Of a stretch of DNA of 64,000 nucleotides, positions 42,237 through 53,045 are shown piece after piece. A program made the position numbers and the translations under genes. Source of the DNA: Leptospira noguchii serovar Panama str. CZ214 (GTDB lineage: Bacteria > Spirochaetota > Leptospiria > Leptospirales > Leptospiraceae); contig NZ_AKWY02000020.1 in NCBI RefSeq assembly GCF_000306255.2, positions 1 through 64,000 on the forward strand, read 5' to 3'. Position 1 is the stretch's first letter. Each line of letters begins with the position of its first letter. The notes under the pieces were generated by a model. The model saw only the letters and a list, made by a program, of their open reading frames with translations, had not been told where the DNA came from and made no database searches.

Positions 42237-43001
42237 TTAAGCTGTTGCTCCAGGTAAAAAACCTCCGCCATTTACTTCAATCACCTGGCCGGTGATAAAA
42301 GAAGAAATATCGGAAGCCAAAAATGCGATGGTGTTAGCAATATCTTCCGGTTGGCCCGCTCTTTTTAAGGGAATCGCCGCAACCATGGCAGCTCTAATTT
42401 TTTCAGGAATCGCATCCGTCATTTCAGTGGCAATAAAGCCAGGTGCAATTGCATTACAACGAACCTTGCGAGAAGCCATTTCCAACGCTACCGCTTTTGT
42501 AAAACCAATCACTCCCGCTTTAGACGCGGAATAATTGGTTTGTCCTATATTTCCGTTTACCCCAGCAATGGATGATAGATTGATGATGGATCCTCCATTT
42601 GGATTTTTCATCATAAACTTAATAGCTGCTTGTGTACAATTAAAAGTTCCAGTAAGGTTTACTGCAATTACGGCGTCCCATTGTTCTTTTTTCATTCTCA
42701 TAAGAAGAGTATCTTTTGTAATACCTGCATTGTTTACAAGAATGTCTACAGATCCAAATTCATCTACACATGCTTGAATCGCTTTTGCAGCAGAATCTGC
42801 ATCTGCAACGTTGGTTCCGACTCCGATCGCCTTTACGCCGGCCTGTTTTGAAATTTCATCCGCGGTTGCTTTGCTAGATTCTTCGTTTAAGTCCGCGATT
42901 ACTAAATTTGCTCCCGCTTTTGCAAGAGTTAAAGCCGTTGATTTTCCGATCCCACGAGCAGCTCCGGTGACTACGGCGTTTTTTCCTTTTAAATCGATCA
43001 T
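42237..43001 (-). CDS. fabG: 3-oxoacyl-ACP reductase
   Basis: Reduces 3-oxoacyl-ACP with NADPH in the fatty-acid elongation cycle. A 254-residue classical SDR: TGAARGIGKSTAL at the N-terminus, NNAGITKDTLLMRM (the FabG-typical stretch), and the catalytic Ser-Tyr-Lys in SSIAGVNGNIGQTNYSASK, ending EVNGGGFLPG. It is clustered with acpP and rnc on the same strand. The ATG at 43001 is unambiguous. Confidence 0.93.
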   Translation of the reverse strand: MIDLKGKNAVVTGAARGIGKSTALTLAKAGANLVIADLNEESSKATADEISKQAGVKAIGVGTNVADADSAAKAIQACVDEFGSVDILVNNAGITKDTLLMRMKKEQWDAVIAVNLTGTFNCTQAAIKFMMKNPNGGSIINLSSIAGVNGNIGQTNYSASKAGVIGFTKAVALEMASRKVRCNAIAPGFIATEMTDAIPEKIRAAMVAAIPLKRAGQPEDIANTIAFLASDISSFITGQVIEVNGGGFLPGATA

Positions 43002-43453
43002 AATTCTTTCCTATTCGGGTTCTCTGCAGCTAAAGTATTTTGTTCGAATTTTGGGTCAAGGGAGTTTTCCAACTTTTAACTTACATGCGACAGAACGGAC
43101 GTTCTAATTATATTCAACTAAAATCATTTATTACACACATTCTATTGAAATCGTTTTTTAAAGTCTCTTGTAAGACCATAAAAATAAGATACAACTTTTG
43201 TGATTTTCTTTTTTATATGAGTTCGGTCTAAGTGAATCCATCTTTTATAGTTTCATTTTTTTGTAATAAAGTTATATGTGGGAACTCTTACAAATTGATT
43301 TTACGGTTAAACCCTGAAAATGTAGAGAACCCAATGACTACAAAAATAGATTTATCTAATTTGTAAGACCTCTGTTTTGTAAAACTCATCAAATTGATTG
43401 ATTTTAAAGAATTTTAGATGAAGATAGAAAATTAAGTTGTGATTTGGATCATT
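43002..43453. other. Intergenic region with dispersed repeats
   Basis: No gene. ATGAGTTCGGTCTAAGTG (near 43217) looks like a lone IS982-type end, and ATATGTGGGAACTCTTACAA (near 43271) belongs to the dispersed family. The fabG promoter must lie at the left. Confidence 0.4.
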
Positions 43454-45382
43454 TTACATGGACGTGGAAGATCCAAAATATTCTCGAATTAACTTTTGAG
43501 TCAAGTCTTCGTCTTTCCAATTCATAAAAGGAAACCCGTATAAGGTATTTCGATATTCCTTTAATACAAATGGATATCTAGTTTTAAAATTTCCATTTCC
43601 TAAAAAGGTAAAATCCAAAATTACCTTCCAACGTTGTTTTGTCCAAATTTCTTCTTCGCTTAACAATCGAACCTCGTAATAAAAACGATCCAATTCTTTG
43701 TTCGGAAGAGATACTGAAATTTCTTCTATATATTCTTTATAACCTTGCGGCAAAAGACGAACATAATGTCCGGGAAAACCCTTTCCAGGTAATCTCGCTA
43801 AAAAAGGATCAGTGATTCCCAAAAGATCGACCCAGTGAATTTGAGGACCTCCATAAAATCCGGCTAACCCTACATTTGTAGTGACCCTAACCTGTTGAAT
43901 TTCTTCTAATAATTTAAAAGTTTGAACCTCTTTTGATTCTTTCCATAAAACTTGTTTTCTATCAAATAAGTTTAAACTTGAATTTGGAGATTTTAAACGA
44001 TTCTCAGATGAAACTCGAATAGCATACTGAGCCCAAGGATGAGTTTCTGGTGTAACTCCTTCAGCCCAATGTTTTAAGGAAGAATTGTCATGATACGAAG
44101 CCCTTTCGTCTACAACTCCGTTTTCTACTTGAACCGGAGTTCTTTGAAACATATAACGAAATGGAGAAAGAGGATATACAAAAAAATAAATTAAAATGAT
44201 TACAAATAAAAGTTTATCCCAAAAACAAAATAAGCCTTTCCAACTTGAAAATTTTAGTTTATTAAATTCTAATTTAGGAAAAGTACATAAAGAATTTTGA
44301 ATATTTAAATTTGAATTTTCAAAATGTAAGACAAAAAAAACACTCTGCGAAAAAACGGAAACGATCAAACAGGTCCCCAAAAATCTTCCCGCCATAAAAT
44401 CTCCACCTATCCAGAGAAGATAAAACAATACAATGGAAATAGAACCAAGACTTATCCATAAAATTCCTTTTTCTTTTTCGGATAAGATCCATTCTATTTT
44501 TGTAAATCGTTTTAGAATTGGCCCGGAAAACACCCAAAATATGTGTAACCCAAATACGCAAATAATTATCGGATCCCATTTTAGACTGATTCTGATATAA
44601 TTCCATCCGGCAAAAATCCTTTCAGAAAAAGAGAACAACACATTTGTTTTTGCGTAGTAAGTATTTGGCAGCAACGAACCAAAATATATGATAGAAAATG
44701 CTAAATAGCCTAACCAAAAAAATATTCCTAAAAATGAATATTTTAAAAATTGAATTTTTTGCTTTTTAAAAATTCTCCAAAAGAGAACACACCCGGGCAA
44801 AATTAGAAATAATACCAAGTCTAAACGTGTTAAAAGTAATAGAGCCGTCAAAAGTCCGATTTTATAAGAATCGATCTTTACATTTTCTTGTTTTGAATTT
44901 AAATACAAAGAATAGAATTTTATTTCGAAAAGTAGCAAAAGTAAGAACGAAAGCGGATTTTCCAATCCAGAAGTATTATAATCTATGAATGTTCTAGATG
45001 AAAAAAACACTCCCAAAGAAACAACAATCAATCCGAACGTATTGCGAAACTTTGAAAAAGTAAAACAATAAACGAATATAAAAAGAATTCCACATAGATA
45101 AGAAAGTAAATACGCAGAAATCGAAATTTCCCGAATGACCCATTGTATAGGTATCAATAAAAAGAGCCAAAGAGGATGTGTGTAAACTTGAACCCTTTCT
45201 AAAGGATTCCAACGTAGTCCATATCCGTTTAGAAAATTATCCACAACCCGAAACGTTATGAATGAATCGTCGCTCAACCATGAACTGTGATAAAATAATA
45301 TTGAATGTATAAAAAATAGTAAAAGTAAGAAGATAATTTTGTCGGAAACTCTTTTGGGAAAGTAGCTTTCCGATAAGTTCAT
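43454..45382 (-). CDS. GT-C membrane glycosyltransferase, AftB-like
   Basis: A 642-residue polytopic protein with about ten membrane helices in the first 420 residues and a soluble C-terminal third. The first loop reads [20 protein letters not shown] and then [15 protein letters not shown]. The acidic pair and this whole stretch resemble the catalytic loop of the AftB arabinosyltransferase group and related lipid-linked GT-C enzymes. It probably adds a sugar to a surface glycan from a lipid-phosphate donor. Its stop-to-start spacing with hisE upstream is only three bases, so they are co-transcribed although functionally unrelated. Confidence 0.78.
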   Translation of the reverse strand: MNLSESYFPKRVSDKIIFLLLLFFIHSILFYHSSWLSDDSFITFRVVDNFLNGYGLRWNPLERVQVYTHPLWLFLLIPIQWVIREISISAYLLSYLCGILFIFVYCFTFSKFRNTFGLIVVSLGVFFSSRTFIDYNTSGLENPLSFLLLLLFEIKFYSLYLNSKQENVKIDSYKIGLLTALLLLTRLDLVLFLILPGCVLFWRIFKKQKIQFLKYSFLGIFFWLGYLAFSIIYFGSLLPNTYYAKTNVLFSFSERIFAGWNYIRISLKWDPIIICVFGLHIFWVFSGPILKRFTKIEWILSEKEKGILWISLGSISIVLFYLLWIGGDFMAGRFLGTCLIVSVFSQSVFFVLHFENSNLNIQNSLCTFPKLEFNKLKFSSWKGLFCFWDKLLFVIILIYFFVYPLSPFRYMFQRTPVQVENGVVDERASYHDNSSLKHWAEGVTPETHPWAQYAIRVSSENRLKSPNSSLNLFDRKQVLWKESKEVQTFKLLEEIQQVRVTTNVGLAGFYGGPQIHWVDLLGITDPFLARLPGKGFPGHYVRLLPQGYKEYIEEISVSLPNKELDRFYYEVRLLSEEEIWTKQRWKVILDFTFLGNGNFKTRYPFVLKEYRNTLYGFPFMNWKDEDLTQKLIREYFGSSTSM

Positions 45383-45385
45383 TTT

Positions 45386-45664
45386 TTAAGAATGGCGTTT
45401 GTGAAGTTCTTCTACAATTTCTTGCAGAGAAAGTCCTTGTTCTACTAATAAAACCTGCAAATGAAAAAGTAAATCTGCTACTTCGTGTGTAAGTTCTTTT
45501 TTATCCGAATTTTTTGCGGCGATGATTACCTCTCCAGCTTCTTCTCCTACTTTTTTGAGAATTCGGTCAACTCCTCCTCGAAACAAGTCCGCTGTATAAG
45601 ATTTATCGGGAAGGTCCTGCTTTCTTTTTTTGAGTATGTTTTCCAACTGTAACAAAAATTCCAT
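45386..45664 (-). CDS. hisE: Phosphoribosyl-ATP pyrophosphatase
   Basis: Second step of histidine synthesis: hydrolyses phosphoribosyl-ATP to phosphoribosyl-AMP. A 92-residue MazG-related helical protein with the metal-binding pattern [16 protein letters not shown] and [14 protein letters not shown]. It stands as a separate protein, not fused to HisI. It is followed after three bases by the membrane glycosyltransferase gene. Other his genes are not in the window. Confidence 0.93.
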   Translation of the reverse strand: MEFLLQLENILKKRKQDLPDKSYTADLFRGGVDRILKKVGEEAGEVIIAAKNSDKKELTHEVADLLFHLQVLLVEQGLSLQEIVEELHKRHS

Positions 45665-45837
45665 GAACCGTTTCCTTTCTAAAATCTGCTTCTAGTTTTC
45701 CCAACCTTCGATTCTCCGACAACCGTATTTTTAGAGTTCTTCTTAAAGAAAACGCTGGCTAAAACGTTGATTCAAAAGTCTGATGATAGAGAATGAAAAA
45801 ACTATTCTATACTTTTAATTTTTCTGAGCAATTCTTA

Positions 45838-45930
45838 TGGGAGTTCCCACATTTCAAAAACAGGCGGCTCCATAATCAAAGATTAAGATTTTACAGTAAA
45901 AGCGCATTTGCGATACAGGAGTTCCTACAA
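45838..45930 (+). repeat. Dispersed GTTCCCAC repeat pair at gene 5' end
   Basis: GGGAGTTCCCACATTTCAAA and CAGGAGTTCCTACAAACAAG, joined by TTTTACAGTAAAAGCGCATT, resemble the modules at 15.0 kb. They lie in the frame upstream of the thioredoxin-TPR gene and inflate its apparent N-terminus. Confidence 0.55.
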
Positions 45931-45969
45931 ACAAGTCAAAAAATTTTTTATTTGCAAAAGTATGATTTT

Positions 45970-46863
<894 letters not shown>

Positions 46864-46927
46864 ATTTTTTTTATATATGATCTTTTTGTTTTTCTTTAAC
46901 TCTAGAAAATTAATTTCTTTGGTTTTT

Positions 46928-47097
46928 ACTCAGAACTTACATAATAAAATATCTATTTCATAGTTTACGCTTTCATGATATGACTTTAAAAAAAGAAAAT
47001 CTGGGCGAATAAAAAAACTCAATGCAACAACGTTCTACAATCGAAACATAATAATAGCTCTTTCGCATTGGATTCTACCGAACATGCGTGAAATGAT
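46928..47097 (+). repeat. 165-bp direct repeat, left border of island
   Basis: From CAGAACTTACATAATAAAAT to GAACATGCGTGAAATGAT this stretch matches 51543-51708 in the same orientation nearly base for base, with a few substitutions and one four-base gap. Its right half (GGCGAATAAAAAAACTCAAT ... TTTCGCATTGGATT) is a shortened form of the 214-bp element at 22357, including a diverged right end. It lies between the thioredoxin-TPR gene and the SIR2-like gene. Confidence 0.8.
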
Positions 47098-47294
47098 GCT
47101 TTGTCACAACATTTAAGGACACTTAATTTTCTAGAGACAAGTAAAAGTACAATTTTAGTCTACGGATTTATGTAAAATTAACTTGAAGTATATTTCTCAT
47201 ATTTCGTTCAATATACTGGGAGTAAAAATTTAATTTCAAGAAGCAAAAGGTTCAAAACCGCAAATTCAGTATTGTTGCGAATATACGAAAGACT

Positions 47295-48401
47295 TTATAA
47301 ATCAGGTCTTCGGCTAATTCTGTCCAGTTGACTATAATCATTTAAAAATTCAGTGGCCGTCGACTTTATATGCTTAACAAGCCCCGATTCCAAAAAAGAA
47401 CTATGAAATATCTTTTTGATTTTGTAAGAGTATTCATCATCTTCCATTGGGTTAACAAATAATACTTCTCTAAGAGAAATATTATCCTGCAAACCGGAAG
47501 AAAGTAGATATTTAAAATGAATATCTGTTTCTGGTATCGAAAAACCAATAATAATCAGTCTTGTAGCCTTTGAAATTGCAGTAATCGCGCTTTCCCATAC
47601 GTATTGCAATGGACCTGAGAATGATTTTTGCCACGTAGGAGGTAAAAGAATTCTACCACCCTTTGACTCAGATGCATCATCATAATTACGATATGCTTGT
47701 ATAATTAGTCCACTCGAACCGGACTTTTCCTTCCAATTTAGTGATCCATGCAATTTTAAAACTTTTATACCAGTGTCAGCATTATATAGTTCCGGAGGAA
47801 TATTAGCACCTCTTAAACCGTAATCTACTTTATAACCTAAATTCCAAATGCAATTCTCTAAAATAGTATCATAATTAAACGACAAAAAAGTATTATTAGA
47901 AATTACGTTCTTCTTTCTGAATATGCCAAGCATGTTTCCAACGTAAAAATCATAACTATCACATGAGTATAGATTGGACATTGTATTGTATCCAACTTCT
48001 GCTTTCAAAATAGATTTTGGTAGTTTAATAGCAAATTCTTTACTTAGAGATAGTTCGATATTTTTCCGCACCAAGGTTTTTTCACAGTAATTTAAAGTAG
48101 CTGCGATACTTTCAACGATTGCTTTATTAAAATCATAGGATTGTTTTGCTGCTGCTAATGAAAATAACTGTTCTATATCTTCAATATTGATATTAACTCG
48201 ATAAGCTGCACTTGCAGCTTTCAGCCTAAAATCAAAAACATCGCTAATATGCTTGATTGATGCTGAACCTTGATTTGTTTCTAACCATTCTGCGGCTTCC
48301 CTCATTCTAAAAAGGAAGTCTTTTGTCAAAGGCATGTTTGCATCTTTAGAGAAGCCTGCGCCCAACACATACACATTGTTATTATTATATATCTGATTCA
48401 T
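47295..48401 (-). CDS. SIR2-like domain protein, candidate phage defence
   Basis: A 368-residue soluble protein of the SIR2-like (SIR2_2) type. The NAD-binding start is VYVLGAGFSKDANMPLT (residues 10-26). The FNYD at 175-178 corresponds to the catalytic Asn motif, KLHGSLNW with His218 is the catalytic His, and IIIGFSIPETDIHF (residues 283-296) closes the fold. Such proteins hydrolyse NAD in several anti-phage systems or act as effectors beside a sensor. No second effector domain is fused here. The nearest gene with a defence-type domain is the FRG gene, divergent and 900 bases away. It lies inside an island bounded by direct repeats. Activity as an NADase is inference; deacetylase activity is unlikely, since no zinc cysteines are present. 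Confidence 0.85.
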   Translation of the reverse strand: MNQIYNNNNVYVLGAGFSKDANMPLTKDFLFRMREAAEWLETNQGSASIKHISDVFDFRLKAASAAYRVNINIEDIEQLFSLAAAKQSYDFNKAIVESIAATLNYCEKTLVRKNIELSLSKEFAIKLPKSILKAEVGYNTMSNLYSCDSYDFYVGNMLGIFRKKNVISNNTFLSFNYDTILENCIWNLGYKVDYGLRGANIPPELYNADTGIKVLKLHGSLNWKEKSGSSGLIIQAYRNYDDASESKGGRILLPPTWQKSFSGPLQYVWESAITAISKATRLIIIGFSIPETDIHFKYLLSSGLQDNISLREVLFVNPMEDDEYSYKIKKIFHSSFLESGLVKHIKSTATEFLNDYSQLDRISRRPDL

Positions 48402-48942
48402 TTATTAAATTATTTAACCAATCCGGCCGGCTTAGATATGAATTTTAAACAAGAGTTTTCATTACGAAATGTTCATCTGTAAGCTTAACGGATACAAAAT
48501 ATATTCAAGATCAAACAAATAAAACTAATTTTTCTAAATAAGAAGATTCGCTTCACCAAAATTTGGTAGAATATAAAATCCATAAAATTTACCAGAGATG
48601 TGAAATTGAGAAAATAATTAGATTATTTTATATAAAAGGAAACTTCACACAGGCATCTTTCGTGAAACATAAAAAAGAAGCCATTGAAAAGGAGACTTTA
48701 AAGAAGCGTGTAGTAAAGTCTTAATGTCTCCTTTCAAAACCTTTAAGAGAAAGCCTCTTTTTTACCAAGTCTTATAATATAATTTATAGAGGTTGGTAGA
48801 AAACACTGAATTTTACGATGCCGATTTACTTTGGAAAAGCTCTTTTAAAGATCAATTCAAATATATGCAGAATATTACAATTAAGGCATTCGCCATTCTT
48901 TTATATCCAAACTAATAATTCCTGATTAGGATTCTGGCTTGA
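48402..48942. other. Intergenic wreckage in the SIR2-FRG gap
   Basis: No assured gene. On the plus strand a 53-codon frame from a TTG (48563) to 48724 reads FVKHKKEAIEKETLKKRVV near its end and could be a small gene or a fragment. The same bases form a hairpin: TTGAAAAGGAGAC (48684-48696) with GTCTCCTTTCAA (48726-48737), one bulge, and an inner GACTTTA/TAAAGTC pair. Confidence 0.4.
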
Positions 48943-49246
48943 TTACACAATTGCTGCATATGGATTCAATTCATTCGGTTCTCTTAAACCAAAACAGATA
49001 TAAACAACCTCATCAGCTTTAGCTTCAAAGTTAGGAGAAGATTTCATTAATGTCTTATAACAATATTAGAGTTGTTGAAAAATTCCATAGTTCAATTGAA
49101 TAAACTGCTTCAATTGACCGTTTCCATGAAACAGAAATGGATGGAGAATTAATTTTTCAACAACTCTATTCATAATTTACTCGACATGCGTAACTGGTGA
49201 CATCAATAATATTTCCATTTGGATCAACTATCTTCCTGTGCAGCAA
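48943..49246 (-). pseudogene. Small gene split by a MITE insertion
   Basis: Removing the 100-bp element at 49068-49167 and one ATT copy restores an uninterrupted minus-strand frame: DPNGNIIDVTSYACRVNYE joins directly to YCYKTLMKSSPNFEAKADEV and ends ELNPYAAIV before TAA. The product would be about 67 residues from a TTG at 49246; an ATG in another frame at 49266 suggests a second lesion near the start. I do not recognise the family. It lies in the gap between the SIR2-like and FRG genes. Confidence 0.6.
49068..49167. mobile_element. ATT-MITE, intact 100-bp copy
   Basis: The terminal inverted repeats are perfect over 17 bases (AGAGTTGTTGAAAAATT). ATT is duplicated on both sides (49065-49067 and 49168-49170). 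The body contains CAATTGACCGTTTCCATGAA. No coding capacity. It is nearly identical to the copy at 53046. Confidence 0.85.
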
Positions 49247-49305
49247 CTCGTTCCATCAAGAAACATTTAATTTTTTTGCTCTATTTATATGTATCTCCTA
49301 TATCA

Positions 49306-50250
49306 ATGAAAACTATTGATTTAACAACGATTGAGGAAGTATTTTCTGAATTAAGTCCTGCAAATATACGCTGGGATGAACCATTCTTATCTAAGTATAT
49401 TTTCAGAGGCCAAGCAAACGAGAGTTGGCAATTAATACCTAAGGCTATCAGAAAAGGAACTAAGTTTTATACTGATGATCGAACTCGGAAAGGAGTTCCA
49501 CTAAACCAAAGGACAGTAAGAGATCAGATTGAACTTGAATTCAATCTAATATATCAATTTATCGAATACAGTAATTTGTCAGGCCTTTATACACCGAATG
49601 ATCACTCTGTATTGAAAGAAGTTGAATTCACAAATTTTATCGATTATTTAAATCAGCTTGGCCGGGGCACTATACCTTGGCCAGCAAAAGAATACCATCC
49701 GATTCTTGCAATGGCACAGCATTATAATCTACCCACATGCCTTTTAGATTTCACTCTAAATCCTTTTGTTGCTTTATATTTTGGAGCTAAAAGTTCACTT
49801 CAACTTCGTCGATATAATGACTCAAAATTTTCGGTCTATGCGGTCAATGTAGACTTACCCATGCTTACGATTGGAGATCATAAAGCTTGGTGGCCAGAAG
49901 AGAAAGAGCTTTTTGCGAGTCAGATGAAAAGTCGAACTCGATATCAATTTATTCAAAGCACATCATATTCAAATCAAAACCAGACTGCACAAAAGGGCGT
50001 TTTTTTAGGATTAATTAGAGAAAATAGAAATCCCAATGGATCAGTAGAGATATTATCTGTAGAAAATTACATTAACCCTGTAGAGAAAGACGATGAATTT
50101 ATTCTAAAGTTTAATATTGAAAAAAAAATTGCCGGTAGAATTCTAAAAATACTTTCTAAATACTCTATAGACGCCTTACATTTATTCCCTGGCCTTTACG
50201 GTATTAGCGAATTTATTAAAGAAAAGGAATTATGGGCTCCAAAATGGTAA
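49306..50250 (+). CDS. FRG-domain protein
   Basis: 314 residues. The FRG domain is clear: KYIFRGQANESWQLIPKAIR (residues 30-49, with the name-giving Phe-Arg-Gly) and HYNLPTCLLDFTLNPFVAL (139-157), the second conserved block. FRG proteins occur beside restriction and abortive-infection genes in many bacteria; their biochemical activity is not established. The rest of the protein has no motif I can name. A TTG at 49219 would add 29 residues of hydrophobic, non-family sequence, so ATG 49306 is chosen. It lies between the MITE-split gene and the broken HNH gene, in the repeat-bounded island with the SIR2-like gene. Confidence 0.83.
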   Translation: MKTIDLTTIEEVFSELSPANIRWDEPFLSKYIFRGQANESWQLIPKAIRKGTKFYTDDRTRKGVPLNQRTVRDQIELEFNLIYQFIEYSNLSGLYTPNDHSVLKEVEFTNFIDYLNQLGRGTIPWPAKEYHPILAMAQHYNLPTCLLDFTLNPFVALYFGAKSSLQLRRYNDSKFSVYAVNVDLPMLTIGDHKAWWPEEKELFASQMKSRTRYQFIQSTSYSNQNQTAQKGVFLGLIRENRNPNGSVEILSVENYINPVEKDDEFILKFNIEKKIAGRILKILSKYSIDALHLFPGLYGISEFIKEKELWAPKW

Positions 50251-50409
50251 ACCTTCTTAAGTTTGATCCGAAATTATAGTTAGCGTCGTAAGACTTAATA
50301 AGAACCGTTATCAGAATATTCGTATGCTTCATACCAATATTGTCCTAAAGGATCTCTCTCTTGAGAATTTTTCAATCAGTTTTGTGAATTAATACACAAG
50401 GAAACCATA

Positions 50410-50606
50410 ATGACTGATAAAAAATCTATCCCAAGAAAAATACAGAAATTAGCCTATCAAGAAGTTGGATTAAAATGTGCCATTTGCTCGGAAGATGATA
50501 TAACTACGCTTGGAATTCATCATATTGATTCTTAAGAATGGGTGGTGGACATGATTTAAAAAACTTTTTATTACTTTGTAGCAATTGTTACACCAAAGCA
50601 ACCTAA
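50410..50606 (+). pseudogene. HNH endonuclease gene, frameshifted
   Basis: It starts well: MTDKKSIPRKIQKLAYQEV, then KCAICSEDDIT and GIHHIDS, followed at once by a TAA. Another frame continues the HNH fold as NGGGHDLKNFLLLCSNCYTK and ends ATT-free at TAA (50604-50606). Two extra bases near 50534-50542 explain the break. The metal-binding Cys pairs and the His-His motif are otherwise intact, so inactivation looks recent. AAGGAAACC before the ATG is a plausible ribosome site. It follows the FRG gene by 160 bases on the same strand and may have belonged to the same unit. Confidence 0.75.
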
Positions 50607-50608
50607 AA

Positions 50609-51469
50609 TTATCGAACCTTCAGTTGGCTATCTACTAAAAATTCTTGAACGAATTTTTGCCCCTCTAACATATTCGGTTCCCAAATACAAGTAGGCTGAG
50701 GTCGAAAACCAAGTAGCGCGTCCCGGTTGTATAAGAAACATGGATGCTCTTCATTTTTCCAAACAGAATGAAAAACGAGGTAACTATTACTAAGCTCAAG
50801 TTCGTCGAGTAATTCTAAATTTTTACCGTAAATAAGAAATTTAGTATACGACTTCTGATGATCGACTAATGGAACTAAATTAAAAGTTAGGAACGAAGGA
50901 AAGAAAGTAAAAGCCATCGAAATCCAACCAAGTGCCGTAGACGTTTGATATGGATAGTAGTTTATTGCTATGATATAATAATCAATTTTGTCTTTTTGAA
51001 TTTTTAAATACTTAGACGTAAAAATCAATTCATAAAGCATGTCTGATTGTGAAGTTTTACCACTAAACTCTGCCTCAATAAATTTATGATTCGCAAGCAT
51101 GTGATAGTCAATTTGCTTTGGGTAATCCTCTCGGAAAGGGATAGTTGTTAAATCTTTACCAATACCAAATAATTTCAAAAGATCTTTATTGGAACGCGAA
51201 AAGGCGACAATTCGCTTTACTGGACGACGATAACCTCCTCTTGGCCTAAACAATTCGTGAAGTGCATTTTCTGTCTGTCCAAGGTATAAAAACCTTACGG
51301 TATATTCGTAATCGTTAAATCCGACAAGAGCGATAACTTTCTTAGAATCAACTACTTGATTATCCTTACTTAAGGATTTATTTTTATTGATCGCAAAATA
51401 AGAGTAACAATTATTGAAAGATAAAAGTACAAAGAAAATTATCAAATTTCGTAGTAATTGAAACTTCAT
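50609..51469 (-). CDS. Putative lipoprotein, unknown function
   Basis: A lipoprotein signal starts at ATG 51469: LLRNLIIFFVLLSFNNC, with the lipobox cysteine about residue 21. The 265-residue mature part begins YSYFAINKNKS and is rich in aromatic residues, with one possible membrane-associated stretch (ALGWISMAFTFFPSFLTF). I recognise no enzymatic motif. A frame from 51496 would add nine residues before the signal. The gene converges with the HNH fragment and lies just inside the right border repeat of the island. Location in the outer or inner membrane is unknown. Confidence 0.72.
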   Translation of the reverse strand: MKFQLLRNLIIFFVLLSFNNCYSYFAINKNKSLSKDNQVVDSKKVIALVGFNDYEYTVRFLYLGQTENALHELFRPRGGYRRPVKRIVAFSRSNKDLLKLFGIGKDLTTIPFREDYPKQIDYHMLANHKFIEAEFSGKTSQSDMLYELIFTSKYLKIQKDKIDYYIIAINYYPYQTSTALGWISMAFTFFPSFLTFNLVPLVDHQKSYTKFLIYGKNLELLDELELSNSYLVFHSVWKNEEHPCFLYNRDALLGFRPQPTCIWEPNMLEGQKFVQEFLVDSQLKVR

Positions 51470-51542
51470 ATATTCTAAGATTAACATTAAAATCATTAGT
51501 AGTGATATTCTAAAAAACTGAATTGTCCCGTCATTCCTTTCT

Positions 51543-51708
51543 ACTAAGAACTACATAATAAAATACCTGTTTCATAGTTTACACTTTAATGATATGAATT
51601 TAAAAAAAATCTGGGCGAATAAAAAAACTCAATGCAACAACGTTCTACGATCGAAACATAATAATAGCTTTTTCGCATTGGATTTATCGAACATACGTTA
51701 GATATGAT
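51543..51708 (+). repeat. 165-bp direct repeat, right border of island
   Basis: The second copy of the 46928-47097 repeat, same orientation. It starts AAGAACTACATAATAAAATA and ends near GAACATACGTTAGATATGAT. The pair brackets the SIR2-like, FRG, HNH-remnant and lipoprotein genes. Confidence 0.8.
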
Positions 51709-51759
51709 TCCCTAAGTCGTAGAATGCTCTAAAACCATATGTATACGCTTGATTCAACA

Positions 51760-52314
<555 letters not shown>

Positions 52315-53007
52315 TCATTCATCTTTAAACAATTCATCCGTAAATCTAGAATCAGCCACCAGTCTACTTTCCAAAAGATTAAAACCAACTCTTCTAAAAT
52401 AAGGTTTTAACATTTTGAGGTATTGTTTTTTAGTTCTTATGTAGGCATAAGGATCTTCAAAATAAATATCTTTTTTCATTCGAATATAATCGTCTTTAGT
52501 CGGAACCGAAAAATAAAGATACTTTACAATTTTATGAAGTTTCTCAAAGACGGGTTTAAGATCTCCCTGGATGTATTGAACGACTGAATTACAAATTCCT
52601 AAATCAAAAGGAAGATGAACAAAATAAGAAAGATCTAATTCTTGAACCGTTGTGTTCAAAACTGAAATATTCCAAGCCCTGATCCATTTTTGAGCAAGTA
52701 ATTCATCAAGCATCTGTTCAGACGGATCGATCGCCATGATTCTTCCTGGTTTGAAAATTTTCACCATTTCTTTTAGTAGAATTGCTTTCCCGAATCCGAA
52801 ATCCGCAATCGAATTGACGTTGATTTCCATTAAATTTAGAATTGATTTCGCATAACGTGCATGTTCTTGTGCATTAAACGTTGCGTCTACATCTGTTCCA
52901 GAACCGTATATATCTTTCCAGTATGCCATTTCAAACGGAAGACCGTTGGCTCCTAAGGTCAAATCATCAGAAAATTCTTGTTTTTTATTTGGTTTTCCGA
53001 ATTTCAA
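52315..53007 (-). CDS. SAM-dependent methyltransferase
   Basis: A 230-residue class I fold: motif I is IADFGFGKAILLKEM (Gly-x-Gly retained, the first Gly shifted), then the acidic end of strand 2 in RIMAIDPSEQ, and a domain from 55 to 170 typical of small-molecule methyltransferases. The N-terminal 45 residues (LTLGANGLPFEMAYWKDIYG) look specific to a sub-family. The substrate is unknown. It lies just outside the island's right border; its 3' end abuts the decayed region on the opposite strand. A MITE copy lies 40 bases upstream of its start. Confidence 0.78.
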   Translation of the reverse strand: MKFGKPNKKQEFSDDLTLGANGLPFEMAYWKDIYGSGTDVDATFNAQEHARYAKSILNLMEINVNSIADFGFGKAILLKEMVKIFKPGRIMAIDPSEQMLDELLAQKWIRAWNISVLNTTVQELDLSYFVHLPFDLGICNSVVQYIQGDLKPVFEKLHKIVKYLYFSVPTKDDYIRMKKDIYFEDPYAYIRTKKQYLKMLKPYFRRVGFNLLESRLVADSRFTDELFKDE

Positions 53008-53045
53008 TTTTATTTACAACTGTTCTACAGCTAAAATTAATTATT

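Noticed and set aside
47295..50250. A Thoeris or SIR2-HerA type defence system
   Set aside because: No TIR-domain gene and no HerA/FtsK-type ATPase is adjacent; only the SIR2-like domain is shared.
46928..51708. A classical integrative element or prophage
   Set aside because: There is no integrase, tRNA or att-like core; the border repeats are related to MITE-type DNA, so homologous recombination is a simpler explanation.
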